In this document: positions 26,101 through 33,883 of the stretch, piece after piece
Numbering within the stretch: the first letter of the stretch is position 1
How the letters are laid out: each line of letters opens with the position of its first letter
NCBI GenBank assembly: GCA_947649495.1
Contig: CANSRU010000015.1
Span: 1-58,970 of the forward strand
Length of the DNA: 58,970 nt
Direction of reading: 5' to 3'
Source of the DNA: an uncultured Porphyromonadaceae bacterium
Lineage (GTDB): Bacteria; Bacteroidota; Bacteroidia; Bacteroidales; Muribaculaceae
Program-made: the position numbers and the translations under genes
The notes under the pieces: generated by a model
Told to the model about the DNA's origin: nothing
Seen by the model: only the letters and a program-made list of their open reading frames with translations
Databases searched by the model: none

Positions 26101-26437
26101 TTTCAAGTCGAAACTGCTGGACCGTTTCGGGAAAATTCCCGAGGTCACCGCCGAGCTGTTGCGCATTCCGCGTCTGCGCCGCATGGCCCGCAAGCTCGGC
26201 ATAGAGAAGGTGGCGCTCAAGCAGGAGACCATGTTCCTCTATTTCGTCGATGAGACAAACCGGGCTTATTACCAAAGCCCTATGTTCGGCAAGCTGTTGC
26301 AGTATCTTCAGGAGAACCCGCGCCGTTGCCGCATACGCGACAAGGGTGGCAAGCGGAGTTTCGCCATAGACCATGTGGCCACTGTGGAGGAGGCGGTTCA
26401 CATACTCCAGAGCGTGCTCGAACTGAACGGACTGTGA
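23102..26437 (+). CDS. mfd: Transcription-repair coupling factor Mfd
   Basis: 1111 aa, full length. It pushes RNA polymerase off DNA lesions and recruits UvrA. The UvrB-like N-terminal domains come first (about 1-380), then the RNA-polymerase-interacting domain (PGDYIVHVDHGVGKFAGL, about 435-455). The SF2 translocase follows: Walker A GDVGFGKTE near 580, DEEQ near 680, motif III TMSATPIPRT, the TRG-type motif around the AGNLLGAEQSG stretch, and the C-terminal D7 domain. It is translationally coupled (ATGA) to the protease gene. Confidence 0.97.
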   Translation: MTLSSLADAFSDGARGKALTKALSGTSGVVSACNLAGSSVAMMLASIPQGACPAVVVGDSLDDAGYIYHDLSRLLGEQAVAMMPSAYKRDIKYGQVDPPSQILRTEALSRWHTDSALRFVVTYPEALAERVAPRQAISDHTLYLRKDTPTELTDTVKWLRDNGFTQMDYVYEPGQFALRGSILDIFGYSHELPYRVDFFGDEIDSMRTFNIETQLSEQQVDELAVTSNVALQAHGQSLLEFINPATLIAMRDAAYTVERIRAVASETFSESALIADEGDRTAMRQVVDADAFASRLAAFRQLHFSAAPAGADAAASIDFRCSPQALYHKNFDLIADSFTKFMADGYTICILSDSEKQFERLRAIFEDRHDDIVFTPVLSTLHEGFVDHLAKRCVFTDHQIFDRFHKYNLKSDRARSGKLALSLKELSSIEPGDYIVHVDHGVGKFAGLLRTNVSGRTQEMIKLTYANDDIIFVSIHALHKLSKYRGKEGVPPKINKLGTGAWNRVKERTKSKLKDIARDLIKLYAARKQEKGFGFSPDSYMQHELEASFIYEDTPDQLTATKAVKADMESDRPMDRLICGDVGFGKTEVAIRAAFKAAADNKQTAVLVPTTVLALQHYNTFSRRLKDFPVRVDYLSRARTPKQVKQVLADLADGKIDILIGTHKLIGKNVKFKDLGLLVVDEEQKFGVAVKEKLKQMKTNVDTLTMSATPIPRTLQFSLMGARDLSAITTPPANRYPIVTSVNALNDDILSEAINFEMSRNGQVFIINNRIEGLNELEAMVRRLVPDARVVIGHGQMPPERLEKAIVDFANHDYDILLATTIIESGIDMPNVNTIIINNAQNFGLSELHQLRGRVGRSSRKAFCYLTVPPHVPLSPTSRRRLQAIESFSDLGSGIHIAMQDLDIRGAGNLLGAEQSGFIADLGYETYQKILKEAVTELRTEEFADLADEQAPEDTDYVADCVIESDMELLLPADYVPQESERISLYQELDSIERELDLQAFKSKLLDRFGKIPEVTAELLRIPRLRRMARKLGIEKVALKQETMFLYFVDETNRAYYQSPMFGKLLQYLQENPRRCRIRDKGGKRSFAIDHVATVEEAVHILQSVLELNGL

Positions 26438-26448
26438 TACATTTTGTG

Positions 26449-26456
26449 TAATTTTG
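26449..26456 (+). promoter_or_regulatory. -7 box of queF-queC
   Basis: TAATTTTG, 30 bases before the queF start at 26486. Confidence 0.6.
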
Positions 26457-26485
26457 CACCCCGAATCTTATAAAAACAATTCATC

Positions 26486-26956
26486 ATGCGACAAGATAAT
26501 GAACTCGAAGGGGTCACGCTGTTGGGGAACACCGGAGTGAAATATCCCACGCAATATTCCCCCGAAATACTTGAGACATTCAAGAACAAGCATCCCGAAA
26601 ATGAATATCTCGTGACATTTACCTGTCCGGAATTCACATCTCTTTGTCCGAAGACGGGGCAGCCCGATTTCGCGAAAATAATCATAAACTATATCCCGCG
26701 CGAGGATATGGTGGAGAGCAAGAGCCTGAAACTGTATCTGTTCAGTTTCCGTAACCATGGTGATTTTCACGAGGATTGCGTAAATATAATAATGAAAGAC
26801 CTCGTGCGGCTTATGAATCCGCGTTATCTTGAGGTGATAGGCCTTTTCACACCCCGCGGCGGCATATCGATTTATCCATTTGCCAATTATGGCGACGCCG
26901 ACCATCAGGATATGGCGCGTGCCCGTATGCTCGCGGCTTTCCGCAACGATTTTTAA
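26486..26956 (+). CDS. queF: NADPH-dependent 7-cyano-7-deazaguanine reductase
   Basis: 156 aa, the short unimodular (YkvM) type. It reduces preQ0 to preQ1, the last step before insertion into tRNA by Tgt. The catalytic Cys54 lies in [14 protein letters not shown], with Asp61 after it, and the QueF signature [20 protein letters not shown] is at 77-96. It is followed after 13 bases by queC, whose product supplies its substrate. Confidence 0.96.
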   Translation: MRQDNELEGVTLLGNTGVKYPTQYSPEILETFKNKHPENEYLVTFTCPEFTSLCPKTGQPDFAKIIINYIPREDMVESKSLKLYLFSFRNHGDFHEDCVNIIMKDLVRLMNPRYLEVIGLFTPRGGISIYPFANYGDADHQDMARARMLAAFRNDF

Positions 26957-26969
26957 ACCGCTGCAGGCT

Positions 26970-27620
26970 ATGATTAACGAAAAAGATGCCGTATTGGTGC
27001 TGTCGGGCGGCATGGACTCGACGACCATGCTCTATGAGTATCGCGACTCGATAGCGCTTGCCGTGAATTTCAGTTACGGCGCCAACCACAATGCCCGGGA
27101 GGCGGTCTGCGCCCGCGAGAACTGCCGCCGTCTCGGCATAGAGCTGGTGGAGATAGACCTCGCTTTTATGAGCCGCTATTTTGAAAGTTCGCTTCTGAGC
27201 GGTGCCGATGCCATACCCGAAGGTCATTACGAGGACGGGAATATGCGCTCAACGGTGGTGCCGTTCCGCAACGGTATAATGCTCTCCATTGCCGCCGGTC
27301 TTGCCGAAAGCCGCGGTCTGAAGGCCGTGATGATAGCCAATCATGGTGGCGACCATGCCATATATCCCGATTGCCGCAGTGCGTTTATCCGGTCGATGGG
27401 GGCTGCAATTGCCGATGGAACTTACGAGCGCATAGAACTGCGCGCCCCTTACACGGGAATAACCAAAAACGACATTGCCCGCCGCGGAGCAGCCATCGGA
27501 GTTGACTACTCGCTGACCTATTCATGCTATAAGGGCGGGGAGCGCCATTGCGGCCGTTGCGGTACCTGTGTGGAGCGCCGCGAAGCTCTGCTTGCCGCCG
27601 GCCTTGTTCCCGATTGCTGA
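26970..27620 (+). CDS. queC: 7-cyano-7-deazaguanine synthase
   Basis: 216 aa from the ATG at 26970, 13 bases after the queF stop. It converts carboxy-deazaguanine to preQ0 using ATP and ammonia. The PP-loop SGGMDS is at 12-17 and the zinc site is C186, C194, C197 and C200. QueD and QueE, needed upstream, are not in this window. Confidence 0.96.
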   Translation: MINEKDAVLVLSGGMDSTTMLYEYRDSIALAVNFSYGANHNAREAVCARENCRRLGIELVEIDLAFMSRYFESSLLSGADAIPEGHYEDGNMRSTVVPFRNGIMLSIAAGLAESRGLKAVMIANHGGDHAIYPDCRSAFIRSMGAAIADGTYERIELRAPYTGITKNDIARRGAAIGVDYSLTYSCYKGGERHCGRCGTCVERREALLAAGLVPDC

Positions 27621-27650
27621 CGAATATACGCTGGTGTTTATTAAGTCCAA

Positions 27651-27689
27651 TTAGTCCGATTGGACTAATACTTCGCCGTGGTTCGGCGA
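27651..27689 (+). terminator. Two hairpins after queC
   Basis: TTAGTCC (27651-27657) pairs with GGACTAA (27662-27668), and TCGCCG (27673-27678) with CGGCGA (27684-27689). There is no T-run on the plus strand, so this is a possible 3' stability or transcription-collision element rather than a clear terminator. The first hairpin shares the AGTCCAAT motif with 20975-20995. Confidence 0.4.
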
Positions 27690-27697
27690 GATTGATA

Positions 27698-27732
27698 TAA
27701 AAAAACAAAAGGAAAGTCTCACGACTTCCCTT
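27698..27732 (-). terminator. Rho-independent terminator of the putative ncRNA
   Basis: On the minus strand AAGGGAAGTC pairs with GACTTTCCTT over ten base pairs (one G-T wobble) with a GTGA loop, followed by TTGTTTTTTT. Confidence 0.8.
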
Positions 27733-28017
27733 AAGCTTCAAATACACAATTATCTATAAAACAACTATTATTTCGCTCTATCTCTATGTTGCCCTTTGTT
27801 ATGGCACGCAACACCGTTGGGCGCCGGGGGCTATGTCCTTCTCTCTGAAGGTTAGCGCGCAAGCACCATAGTCAAGAGTGATGTTCTTGAGTGATGACTG
27901 ATGTCCGAAATGTGTGTGGTATACTCTGTATGGGAAATGGGCTTAAAAATGACGCGCAAGCCCGGTATTCCTCAACACTTACTTCGCAACATCTTTGCGT
28001 CTATTAACCTATCAAAA
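27698..28017 (-). ncRNA. Putative structured non-coding RNA, possibly 6S RNA
   Basis: No open reading frame of note exists in 27690-28116, but the minus strand has a -7 box at 28025-28032 and a strong terminator at 27698-27732. Within it, ATGTTGC and GCAACAT (plus coordinates 27986-27992 and 27786-27792) close a 207-nt unit. That unit contains internal hairpins: GGGCTT/AAGCCC (27938-27962), CAAGA/TCTTG (27873-27889) and CTATG/CATAG around CCTT...AAGG (27831-27871). The size and rod-like shape would fit 6S RNA, the RNA polymerase decoy; no signature sequence lets me claim it. It has neither the conserved core of RNase P RNA nor tmRNA ends. The exact ends are inferred. Confidence 0.5.
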
Positions 28018-28024
28018 AGCAATG

Positions 28025-28032
28025 CAAAATTA
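28025..28032 (-). promoter_or_regulatory. -7 box of the putative ncRNA
   Basis: TAATTTTG on the minus strand, with transcription expected to begin near 28017. Confidence 0.55.
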
Positions 28033-28116
28033 TGAGTTCTGATTAAAACAAGCAAGCGTTACACAAAAATTAACATAAAAAACCCTTTAAAAGTATCGAA
28101 TTCGTGCCTGATATGG

Positions 28117-29013
28117 CTACGATCGTTGAAATTTTGTGGGTGACATGCCGGTGAGGTGCTTGAAATATTTGCCAAACGACGATTGATTGGAGAAGTTGAG
28201 CTCGTAAGCTATCTGCTGTACGTTCTTGCCTGAGAAGCGGAGCAGGTTTTTAGCCTGAAGTATGACATAGTCGTCTATCCATTCGGCGGCTGAGCGTCCG
28301 GTGCTCTCCTTTATTATCAGTGAGAGGTACTTGGGCGATATGAACAGTTTGGAGGCATAGAAGGCTACTCCGCGCTCGCGCTGATGGTATTGGTTGACGA
28401 GCTGCAGGAACTCGCGTACATAGTTGGCCCGGCGCGAAAGGGTGGGGGCTGGATTGGCTTCGGCACGTTTGCTCACGAACTGCATCATCTGGTAGACGGC
28501 GGCCGCTATCAGCGAACGTGATATGGAGCGCACATACCGGGCCTCGGGATTGTCCACGGTGTTGTAGTGGATGAGGTCGAAGTAGCGGCTCATAAGCGCC
28601 ACTTCCTCGGCCGAGAGCGACAGTACCGGGGGGCGGTTGGAGGTGATGCTCACATTGGTCATTATGTTGAGCTCGAAATTTATGTCGCGTATGAAGTCGG
28701 GCGAAATCACAAACACGTAGGCATCGAGATTGTCCCAGTCGGCGTGCCGTATGTTTATCACAGAGTCGGGGCCTACCGACACAAGCATGTTGGGCTCGAG
28801 ATGGTATGGCTCGAGGTTCACATCGGCATCGAGCGAGCCTTTCAGGCATAGGAACATGGTGATTCCTCCGAGGCGCATGGTGTGGGAGGTGAAATCAGTG
28901 AAACGCTCGGTCTTGGATATGCGGGAGAACACATAGTCGGAGCCGAAACAGCTGAACTGGGTGGAATATTTCTGAATCTGTGCCGGCGATACGGCGAGTA
29001 TCTCTTTTTTCAT
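28117..29013 (-). CDS. AraC-family transcriptional regulator
   Basis: 298 aa from the ATG at 29013; the longer open frame runs upstream through the promoter and is not used. The N-terminal part (about 1-190) is a cupin-like sensing domain. The C-terminal 100 residues hold two HTH motifs (ASKLFISPKYLSLIIKESTG and VQQIAYELNFSNQSSFGKYFKHLTGMSP), the AraC signature. It has its own promoter and faces the YbhN-like gene divergently. The target genes cannot be read from the sequence. Confidence 0.92.
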   Translation of the reverse strand: MKKEILAVSPAQIQKYSTQFSCFGSDYVFSRISKTERFTDFTSHTMRLGGITMFLCLKGSLDADVNLEPYHLEPNMLVSVGPDSVINIRHADWDNLDAYVFVISPDFIRDINFELNIMTNVSITSNRPPVLSLSAEEVALMSRYFDLIHYNTVDNPEARYVRSISRSLIAAAVYQMMQFVSKRAEANPAPTLSRRANYVREFLQLVNQYHQRERGVAFYASKLFISPKYLSLIIKESTGRSAAEWIDDYVILQAKNLLRFSGKNVQQIAYELNFSNQSSFGKYFKHLTGMSPTKFQRS

Positions 29014-29040
29014 TGCTATGGTGAGAGGTTTATGTATGTA

Positions 29041-29048
29041 CAAATGTA
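29041..29048 (-). promoter_or_regulatory. -7 box of the araC-like gene inside a palindrome
   Basis: TACATTTG on the minus strand, 28 bases before the start at 29013. It overlaps the partial palindrome GTACAAATGTAC, which could be an operator. Confidence 0.5.
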
Positions 29049-29180
29049 CGAAATATAATCTAATAAAATGTCCTATTTGTGAATTTTTGCGCCTTTTTGG
29101 CAAGTTTGTTGCCGAAAAGGTGGCCGGTGTGATGCCACGGATATATGCGCATCCATGTTGCATTGCTCGTGAAATAATGC

Positions 29181-29188
29181 TACATTTG
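29181..29188 (+). promoter_or_regulatory. -7 box of the YbhN-like gene
   Basis: TACATTTG, 30 bases before the start at 29218. Confidence 0.55.
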
Positions 29189-29217
29189 CGGAATGTCACT
29201 ATATAACCCCATCTGTT

Positions 29218-30285
29218 ATGGCTATTGAAAATGATGCTGCCGCCGGCAAGCCGGCTCCGAAACCGTCGGGCGCATGGGTGGGCTATCTGCTCAAATATGG
29301 CCTTCCGCTGCTTATAAGCCTGGGATTGTGCTGGCTGTTGTTCACCGGTGTGGATTTCGGTGAGATGGTGCGCATAATCAAGCAGGACTGCAACTACTGG
29401 TGGATTGCGGCGGCCTTGTTTCTCAGCATATTCTCTCATGTGTTCAGGGCGTTGAGATGGCGCATACAGTTGAGGGCCATAGATGTCAACCCTCCGCTTT
29501 TTGTGGTGATTCTGAGTATATTCGGCACTTATGCCGTGAATCTGATACTGCCCCGTTTGGGCGAGTTGTGGCGCACAGGCTACATAGCCCAGCGCGAGAA
29601 GGCTCCGTTTGACGCCGTGTTCGGCTCCATGATGGCCGACCGTCTGGCCGATACGGTGACTGTGCTGCTGCTCACGGTGGCCACGTTTCTTTTTGCCGGT
29701 AACTCGCTGCTCACATATCTTCAGCAGGACCCCGATTCCTACAGGCGATTGCTCGCCGTGGCGGCCTCGCCCTGGCTTTGGGGCGGTGTGGCTCTTACGG
29801 TGGCTGTGGTGTGGTGGCTGTTTGTGCGTTACCGCAAGTCGGCGGCGGTGGTCAGGCTCAAGGAGTTCTGCCGCGGTCTGTGGAAAGGCTTCTCGGCCAT
29901 AGCCACGATGCCGGGCAAAGGCCGTTGGCTGCTGCTCACGGTGTGCCTGTGGGGCAGCTACTTCTTCCAGTTATATCTCGCTTTCTTCTCCTTTCCGGCC
30001 ACAGCCGAGGTGGTGGGCCGTTACGGTGTGGAGGCGGTGATGGTGTGCTTCATATTCTCGAGCATATCCATGGGGGTGCCGTCCAATGGTGGTATCGGAC
30101 CTTGGCAGTGGGCCATAATATTCGGCCTGAGCCTTTATTCGGCGGGAATACCTGAATTGACAAAAAACTATGCCACTTCGTTTGCCAATCTCGTGATGGG
30201 TTCGCAGACGTTGCTGCTCATATTGCTCGGTCTGTTCACATTCGCGTGCATCGCGATATCGAAAAGACGCAAAACCGCCGCATGA
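29218..30285 (+). CDS. YbhN/LPG-synthase-TM family membrane protein
   Basis: 355 aa with about eight transmembrane segments. It matches the flippase-like membrane domain of the lysylphosphatidylglycerol synthase family (UPF0104): the conserved LRALRWR-like element reads VFRALRWRIQLRA, with LPRLGELWRTGYIAQRE and the late GGIGPWQWA. In this family the membrane half is associated with lipid transfer; the standalone form has no proven substrate here. It is followed after 27 bases by an unknown membrane-anchored protein, probably in one transcript. Confidence 0.85.
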   Translation: MAIENDAAAGKPAPKPSGAWVGYLLKYGLPLLISLGLCWLLFTGVDFGEMVRIIKQDCNYWWIAAALFLSIFSHVFRALRWRIQLRAIDVNPPLFVVILSIFGTYAVNLILPRLGELWRTGYIAQREKAPFDAVFGSMMADRLADTVTVLLLTVATFLFAGNSLLTYLQQDPDSYRRLLAVAASPWLWGGVALTVAVVWWLFVRYRKSAAVVRLKEFCRGLWKGFSAIATMPGKGRWLLLTVCLWGSYFFQLYLAFFSFPATAEVVGRYGVEAVMVCFIFSSISMGVPSNGGIGPWQWAIIFGLSLYSAGIPELTKNYATSFANLVMGSQTLLLILLGLFTFACIAISKRRKTAA

Positions 30286-30312
30286 GGCATTTTTCCCTAA
30301 CACTATCCGCTT

Positions 30313-30840
30313 ATGATAATAGATGATGACAAGCCCGACTATTTCCTTGCGTCGGATACAGAAACAGAAGAGACCGCTCCCGTGACGGAGCAGGCGCCTG
30401 CAGCCGGTAATACGATTGATTTCGGTGCCGGCCATACGGTTAATGATTGCGCGGGGAGTGTCAAGCCCCGCCGCCGCGGCCATAAGTGGCTGTGGATTGC
30501 GGCCCTGGTATGCGTGGCCACGCTTGCGGGTGTGTTCTATCTGCGCTATTGCAGTCCTTATGTCACCGATGCGCGCATGCGTGCCTATATAATAAATGTT
30601 GACAAGCGGGGACTGCTTTTCAAGACCTACGAGGCTGAGGTGGTGTCGGAGAGCGCGTTGGCCGATACGGCGCGTGTGTATTCGCGCGAGCATCAGATGA
30701 GTGTGACCGATGCTGCTCTTGCCCGGCGTCTGCAGGCGGTCCAAGGAACCGGCCGGCCGGTAACGCTGCTATATGAACGGTATTACGGCACGCTGCCATG
30801 GCGAGGCGGGTCGAAATATGTGGTGACCGGAGTGGAATAA
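30313..30840 (+). CDS. Unknown protein with one transmembrane segment
   Basis: 175 aa. An acidic cytoplasmic N-terminus (about 1-55) leads to RRRGHKWLW and a single membrane segment (about 58-78). A small conserved-looking outer domain follows (YVTDARMRAYIINVDKRGLLFKTYEAEVV, then a stretch ending LLYERYYGTLPWRG). Related Bacteroidales proteins exist, to my recollection, without a secure function. It lies directly downstream of the YbhN-like gene and upstream of the pfkA promoter. Confidence 0.7.
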   Translation: MIIDDDKPDYFLASDTETEETAPVTEQAPAAGNTIDFGAGHTVNDCAGSVKPRRRGHKWLWIAALVCVATLAGVFYLRYCSPYVTDARMRAYIINVDKRGLLFKTYEAEVVSESALADTARVYSREHQMSVTDAALARRLQAVQGTGRPVTLLYERYYGTLPWRGGSKYVVTGVE

Positions 30841-30879
30841 ATAGTGGGTGAAAAGAATATAAAATCGGCAAATTCTGTG

Positions 30880-30887
30880 TACTTTTG
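30880..30887 (+). promoter_or_regulatory. -7 box of pfkA
   Basis: TACTTTTG, 43 bases before the pfkA start at 30930. Confidence 0.65.
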
Positions 30888-30929
30888 CACAAATAGTCTG
30901 TTATAACCAATATATAAAAACAAGATACG

Positions 30930-31910
30930 ATGTCAGGCATAAAGTGTATAGGCATACTTACATCGGGAGGCGATGCCCCCGGTATGAACGCCGCTATCCG
31001 TGCGGTGACCCGCTCGGCTATATTCAGCGGATTCAGAGTCAAGGGTATTTACCGCGGTTACCGCGGATTGATATCCGATGAGATACAGGAATTCAAAACT
31101 CAGAATGTGTCCAACATCATACAGATGGGCGGAACGATTCTGAAGACTGCCCGCTGTCCCGAATTCCAGACCCCCGAGGGTCGGCAGCTCGCCTACGACA
31201 ATCTGCGCCGCCACGAGATTGACGCGCTGGTGGTGATAGGTGGCGACGGTTCGCTTACCGGAGCGCGTATATTTGCCAACGAGTTCAATTTCCCGATAAT
31301 CGGTCTGCCCGGAACAATAGACAACGACCTTTACGGCACGGACTCCACCATAGGCTACGATACCGCGCTCAACACTATAATGGAGTGTGTGGATAAGATT
31401 CGCGACACCGCCACCTCGCACGAACGCCTCTTCTTCATTGAGGTGATGGGACGCGATGCCGGATTCCTTGCTTTGAACGGCGCGATAGCATCGGGCGCGG
31501 AGGCTGCCATCATACCTGAGATATCGACAGAGGTGGACCAGCTTGCCGAACTTATACAGAACGGCTTCCGTAAGAGCAAGAACTCGTCGATAGTGCTCGT
31601 GGCTGAAAGCCCTGTAACCGGCGGTGCCATGGGTATGGCAGAGCGTGTCAAGAACGAGTATCCGGGCTACGATGTGCGTGTGTCGATACTCGGTCACCTG
31701 CAGCGTGGCGGTTCGCCCACGGCCTACGACCGCATATTGGCTTCGCGTATGGGGGCGGCGGCTATCGACGCTCTTCTCGACGATCAGCGAAATGTGATGA
31801 TAGGCATAAACAACGACAATATAGTGTATGTGCCTTTCACCAAGGCTATAAAGAACGACAAACCCATTAACCGTACACTTCTGGACACACTGCGCCGTCT
31901 GTCCATCTAA
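30930..31910 (+). CDS. pfkA: ATP-dependent 6-phosphofructokinase
   Basis: 326 aa, the standard bacterial length. It phosphorylates fructose 6-phosphate in glycolysis. ATP-binding [13 protein letters not shown] is at 8-20, GGDGS at 104-108 (the Gly after Asp marks ATP rather than pyrophosphate use), and the catalytic Asp131 is in GTIDND. It heads a likely operon with the RNA methyltransferase gene 6 bases downstream. Confidence 0.96.
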   Translation: MSGIKCIGILTSGGDAPGMNAAIRAVTRSAIFSGFRVKGIYRGYRGLISDEIQEFKTQNVSNIIQMGGTILKTARCPEFQTPEGRQLAYDNLRRHEIDALVVIGGDGSLTGARIFANEFNFPIIGLPGTIDNDLYGTDSTIGYDTALNTIMECVDKIRDTATSHERLFFIEVMGRDAGFLALNGAIASGAEAAIIPEISTEVDQLAELIQNGFRKSKNSSIVLVAESPVTGGAMGMAERVKNEYPGYDVRVSILGHLQRGGSPTAYDRILASRMGAAAIDALLDDQRNVMIGINNDNIVYVPFTKAIKNDKPINRTLLDTLRRLSI

Positions 31911-31916
31911 CCGCGC

Positions 31917-33305
31917 ATGGATTTACCCGAAGGGTTCATAGAGGAAATAATGTCATACGGCAGCCCCTTTCTGGAGGGGCTGCCGCAGGCTTTATCGGGG
32001 GAACCCGATGTGTCGGTGCGCTATAATGGATTGAAGGGGGGCGAGGTTCCATCAGGAGCGCAGCGGGTGCCATGGTGTGGTGCCGGATGCTATCTTCAGG
32101 GTCGCCCCGCATTCACGTTTGACCCGGCATTGCATCAAGGGCTGTATTATGTACAGGATGCCTCGTCGATGTTCATTCACCATCTGCTGAGGAATCTTAC
32201 TTCGGATGGTGTTCCGGTGCGTTACCTCGATGCGTGTGCAGCACCCGGAGGTAAGACCACTGCTGCCATGGATGCACTCCCCGAGGGCTCGGTGGTGGTG
32301 GCCAACGAGTTTGTGCCGGCGCGGGCATCGGTGCTCCGCGAGAATCTGGCCAAATGGGGCTATCCGCTCGTAACTGTGACGCAGGGCGATACATCGCGTT
32401 TCACCGGACATCCGGCTTCGTTCGATATCATTGCGGCCGATGTGCCATGCTCGGGCGAGGGGATGATGCGCAAGGATGCCGAGGCTGTGTCCCAATGGTC
32501 GGCGGGACTGGTGCGCCAGTGTGCCGCCCGCCAGCGTGAGATAGTGGAGAAGCTGTGGCCCGCGTTGCGCCCCGGCGGTTACTTCATATACAGCACTTGT
32601 ACTTTCAACCGGCTTGAAAATGAGGAGATGGTGATGTGGATGCGCGACACCTTGGGTGCACAGCCCGTGGAGGTGGATGTTGACCCCGGGTGGAATATTG
32701 TTCCGGCTATAGACTGCGACGTGCCATGCTTCCGTTTCATCCCCGGGCGTATAAGGGGTGAGGGTCTGTTTATGGCTGTGCTTCGGAAAGGGGAGTGCGG
32801 TGGCGATACCACGGCGTCTGCTCAGAAAGTCAGAAAAAAGGATAGAGGCTCCACGAAGAGCCATGGTCAGGTTGTGCCCGGAGAGGTGCGGCGTTGGCTC
32901 GAGCCCGGTTTCGAGGGGCGCATAGAGGTGGCCGGAGATACGGTGAGGGCAGTTCCTGACATACGTTGGGATGGATTCCCGTTTCCGCCTGCGGTGGAAA
33001 TAGGTGTGGTCAAGGGTCGTGATGTGATTCCGACACAGGCTTTGGCGCTGAGTACGCTGATGGACAAAGATGCGTTTGCACGCGTGGAGGTTGATTATGC
33101 CACGGCGATGGCCTATCTGCGTTGTGAGGCGGTGTCGCTTGACAGTTCTGCCCCGCGCGGCGTGGTGTTGCTTGAGTTCGGCGGGCATCCTCTCGGATTC
33201 GTGAAGAATGTAGGCAACCGCGCCAATAATCTTTATCCCAAACAGTGGCGCATACTCTCGCAGTCGGTTCCGGCTGAATATGTATCTATTGACAGGCTTG
33301 TGTAA
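31917..33305 (+). CDS. RsmF/YebU-type rRNA cytosine-C5 methyltransferase
   Basis: 462 aa. It is a NOL1/NOP2/Sun-family enzyme methylating a cytosine in rRNA with S-adenosylmethionine. The SAM motif DACAAPGGKT is at 105-114, Cys178 in the ADVPCSGEGM loop and Cys228 in YSTCTF are the catalytic pair, and the C-terminal RNA-binding domain ends FVKNVGNRANNLYPKQWRIL. E. coli RsmF targets C1407 of 16S rRNA; the site here is not shown. It starts 6 bases after pfkA. Confidence 0.92.
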   Translation: MDLPEGFIEEIMSYGSPFLEGLPQALSGEPDVSVRYNGLKGGEVPSGAQRVPWCGAGCYLQGRPAFTFDPALHQGLYYVQDASSMFIHHLLRNLTSDGVPVRYLDACAAPGGKTTAAMDALPEGSVVVANEFVPARASVLRENLAKWGYPLVTVTQGDTSRFTGHPASFDIIAADVPCSGEGMMRKDAEAVSQWSAGLVRQCAARQREIVEKLWPALRPGGYFIYSTCTFNRLENEEMVMWMRDTLGAQPVEVDVDPGWNIVPAIDCDVPCFRFIPGRIRGEGLFMAVLRKGECGGDTTASAQKVRKKDRGSTKSHGQVVPGEVRRWLEPGFEGRIEVAGDTVRAVPDIRWDGFPFPPAVEIGVVKGRDVIPTQALALSTLMDKDAFARVEVDYATAMAYLRCEAVSLDSSAPRGVVLLEFGGHPLGFVKNVGNRANNLYPKQWRILSQSVPAEYVSIDRLV

Positions 33306-33343
33306 AGAGGAGCCTGATTGGTGTGTTTTTGCGTGAAAATGTG

Positions 33344-33351
33344 TATTTTTG
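33344..33351 (+). promoter_or_regulatory. -7 box just before lptE
   Basis: TATTTTTG, only 6 bases before the lptE ATG. If used, it would give an almost leaderless transcript, so read-through from pfkA-rsmF may matter more. Confidence 0.35.
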
Positions 33352-33356
33352 CAACT

Positions 33357-33881
33357 ATGAACCGGTTGATTAAATATGTAGGGCTTTGCGTGGTGGCGCT
33401 CGTGCTGTCAGTGGCCGGCGGCAGCTGTCGCATAAGCTATAAGTTTAACGGTGCGGCCCTGGACTACAATCTCTACCGCACTATCCATGTGGCCAACTTC
33501 CCGATACGTGCGGCTCTGGTGTATGCCCCGCTGCAGCAGACGTTTGAAAACGAGCTGCTCGACTATATAGCGCGCAACACGCGGCTTCAGACGGTGGACG
33601 GCCCGTCAGACCTTACTCTCGAGGGGGAGATTACCCAGTATTATCTCACACCGCAGGCTGTAACAGAGGATGCTTACGCCTCGCGCACCCGCCTCACCAT
33701 AGGCGTGCGTGTAAAGTATACCGACAATAAAGCCGAGGGCAAGGATGTGGACCAGACGTTTACCGCATATCGCGATTTCGACAGTTCGCAGATGCTCAAC
33801 GAGGTGGAGGAACAGCTCTCGCAGGAGATCTCCAAGGAACTCGTGCAGCTGATATTCAATGCAACATTAGGCAACTGGTGA
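33357..33881 (+). CDS. lptE: LptE-family lipoprotein
   Basis: 174 aa from the ATG at 33357. The signal peptide ends in the lipobox GGSC, with Cys24 as the lipidated residue, so it is an outer-membrane lipoprotein. The motif SYKFNGAALDY and the long beta/alpha body match the Bacteroidetes LptE family, the partner of LptD in placing lipopolysaccharide on the cell surface. A conserved gene and secG follow, a gene order I recall as common in Bacteroidales. Confidence 0.85.
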   Translation: MNRLIKYVGLCVVALVLSVAGGSCRISYKFNGAALDYNLYRTIHVANFPIRAALVYAPLQQTFENELLDYIARNTRLQTVDGPSDLTLEGEITQYYLTPQAVTEDAYASRTRLTIGVRVKYTDNKAEGKDVDQTFTAYRDFDSSQMLNEVEEQLSQEISKELVQLIFNATLGNW

Positions 33882-33883
33882 TT

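Noticed and set aside
24347-26401. 684-codon open frame antisense to mfd (and another at 23180-24316)
   Set aside because: It lies wholly inside the recognised mfd gene on the other strand. High-GC codon use leaves long stop-free antisense frames; the predicted product has no domain and no promoter or start context.
27698-28017. RNase P RNA or tmRNA in the queC-araC gap
   Set aside because: The GAGGAA-containing stretch resembles the RNase P core only partly and the matching 3' core is missing; no tRNA-like ends or tag ORF are seen for tmRNA.
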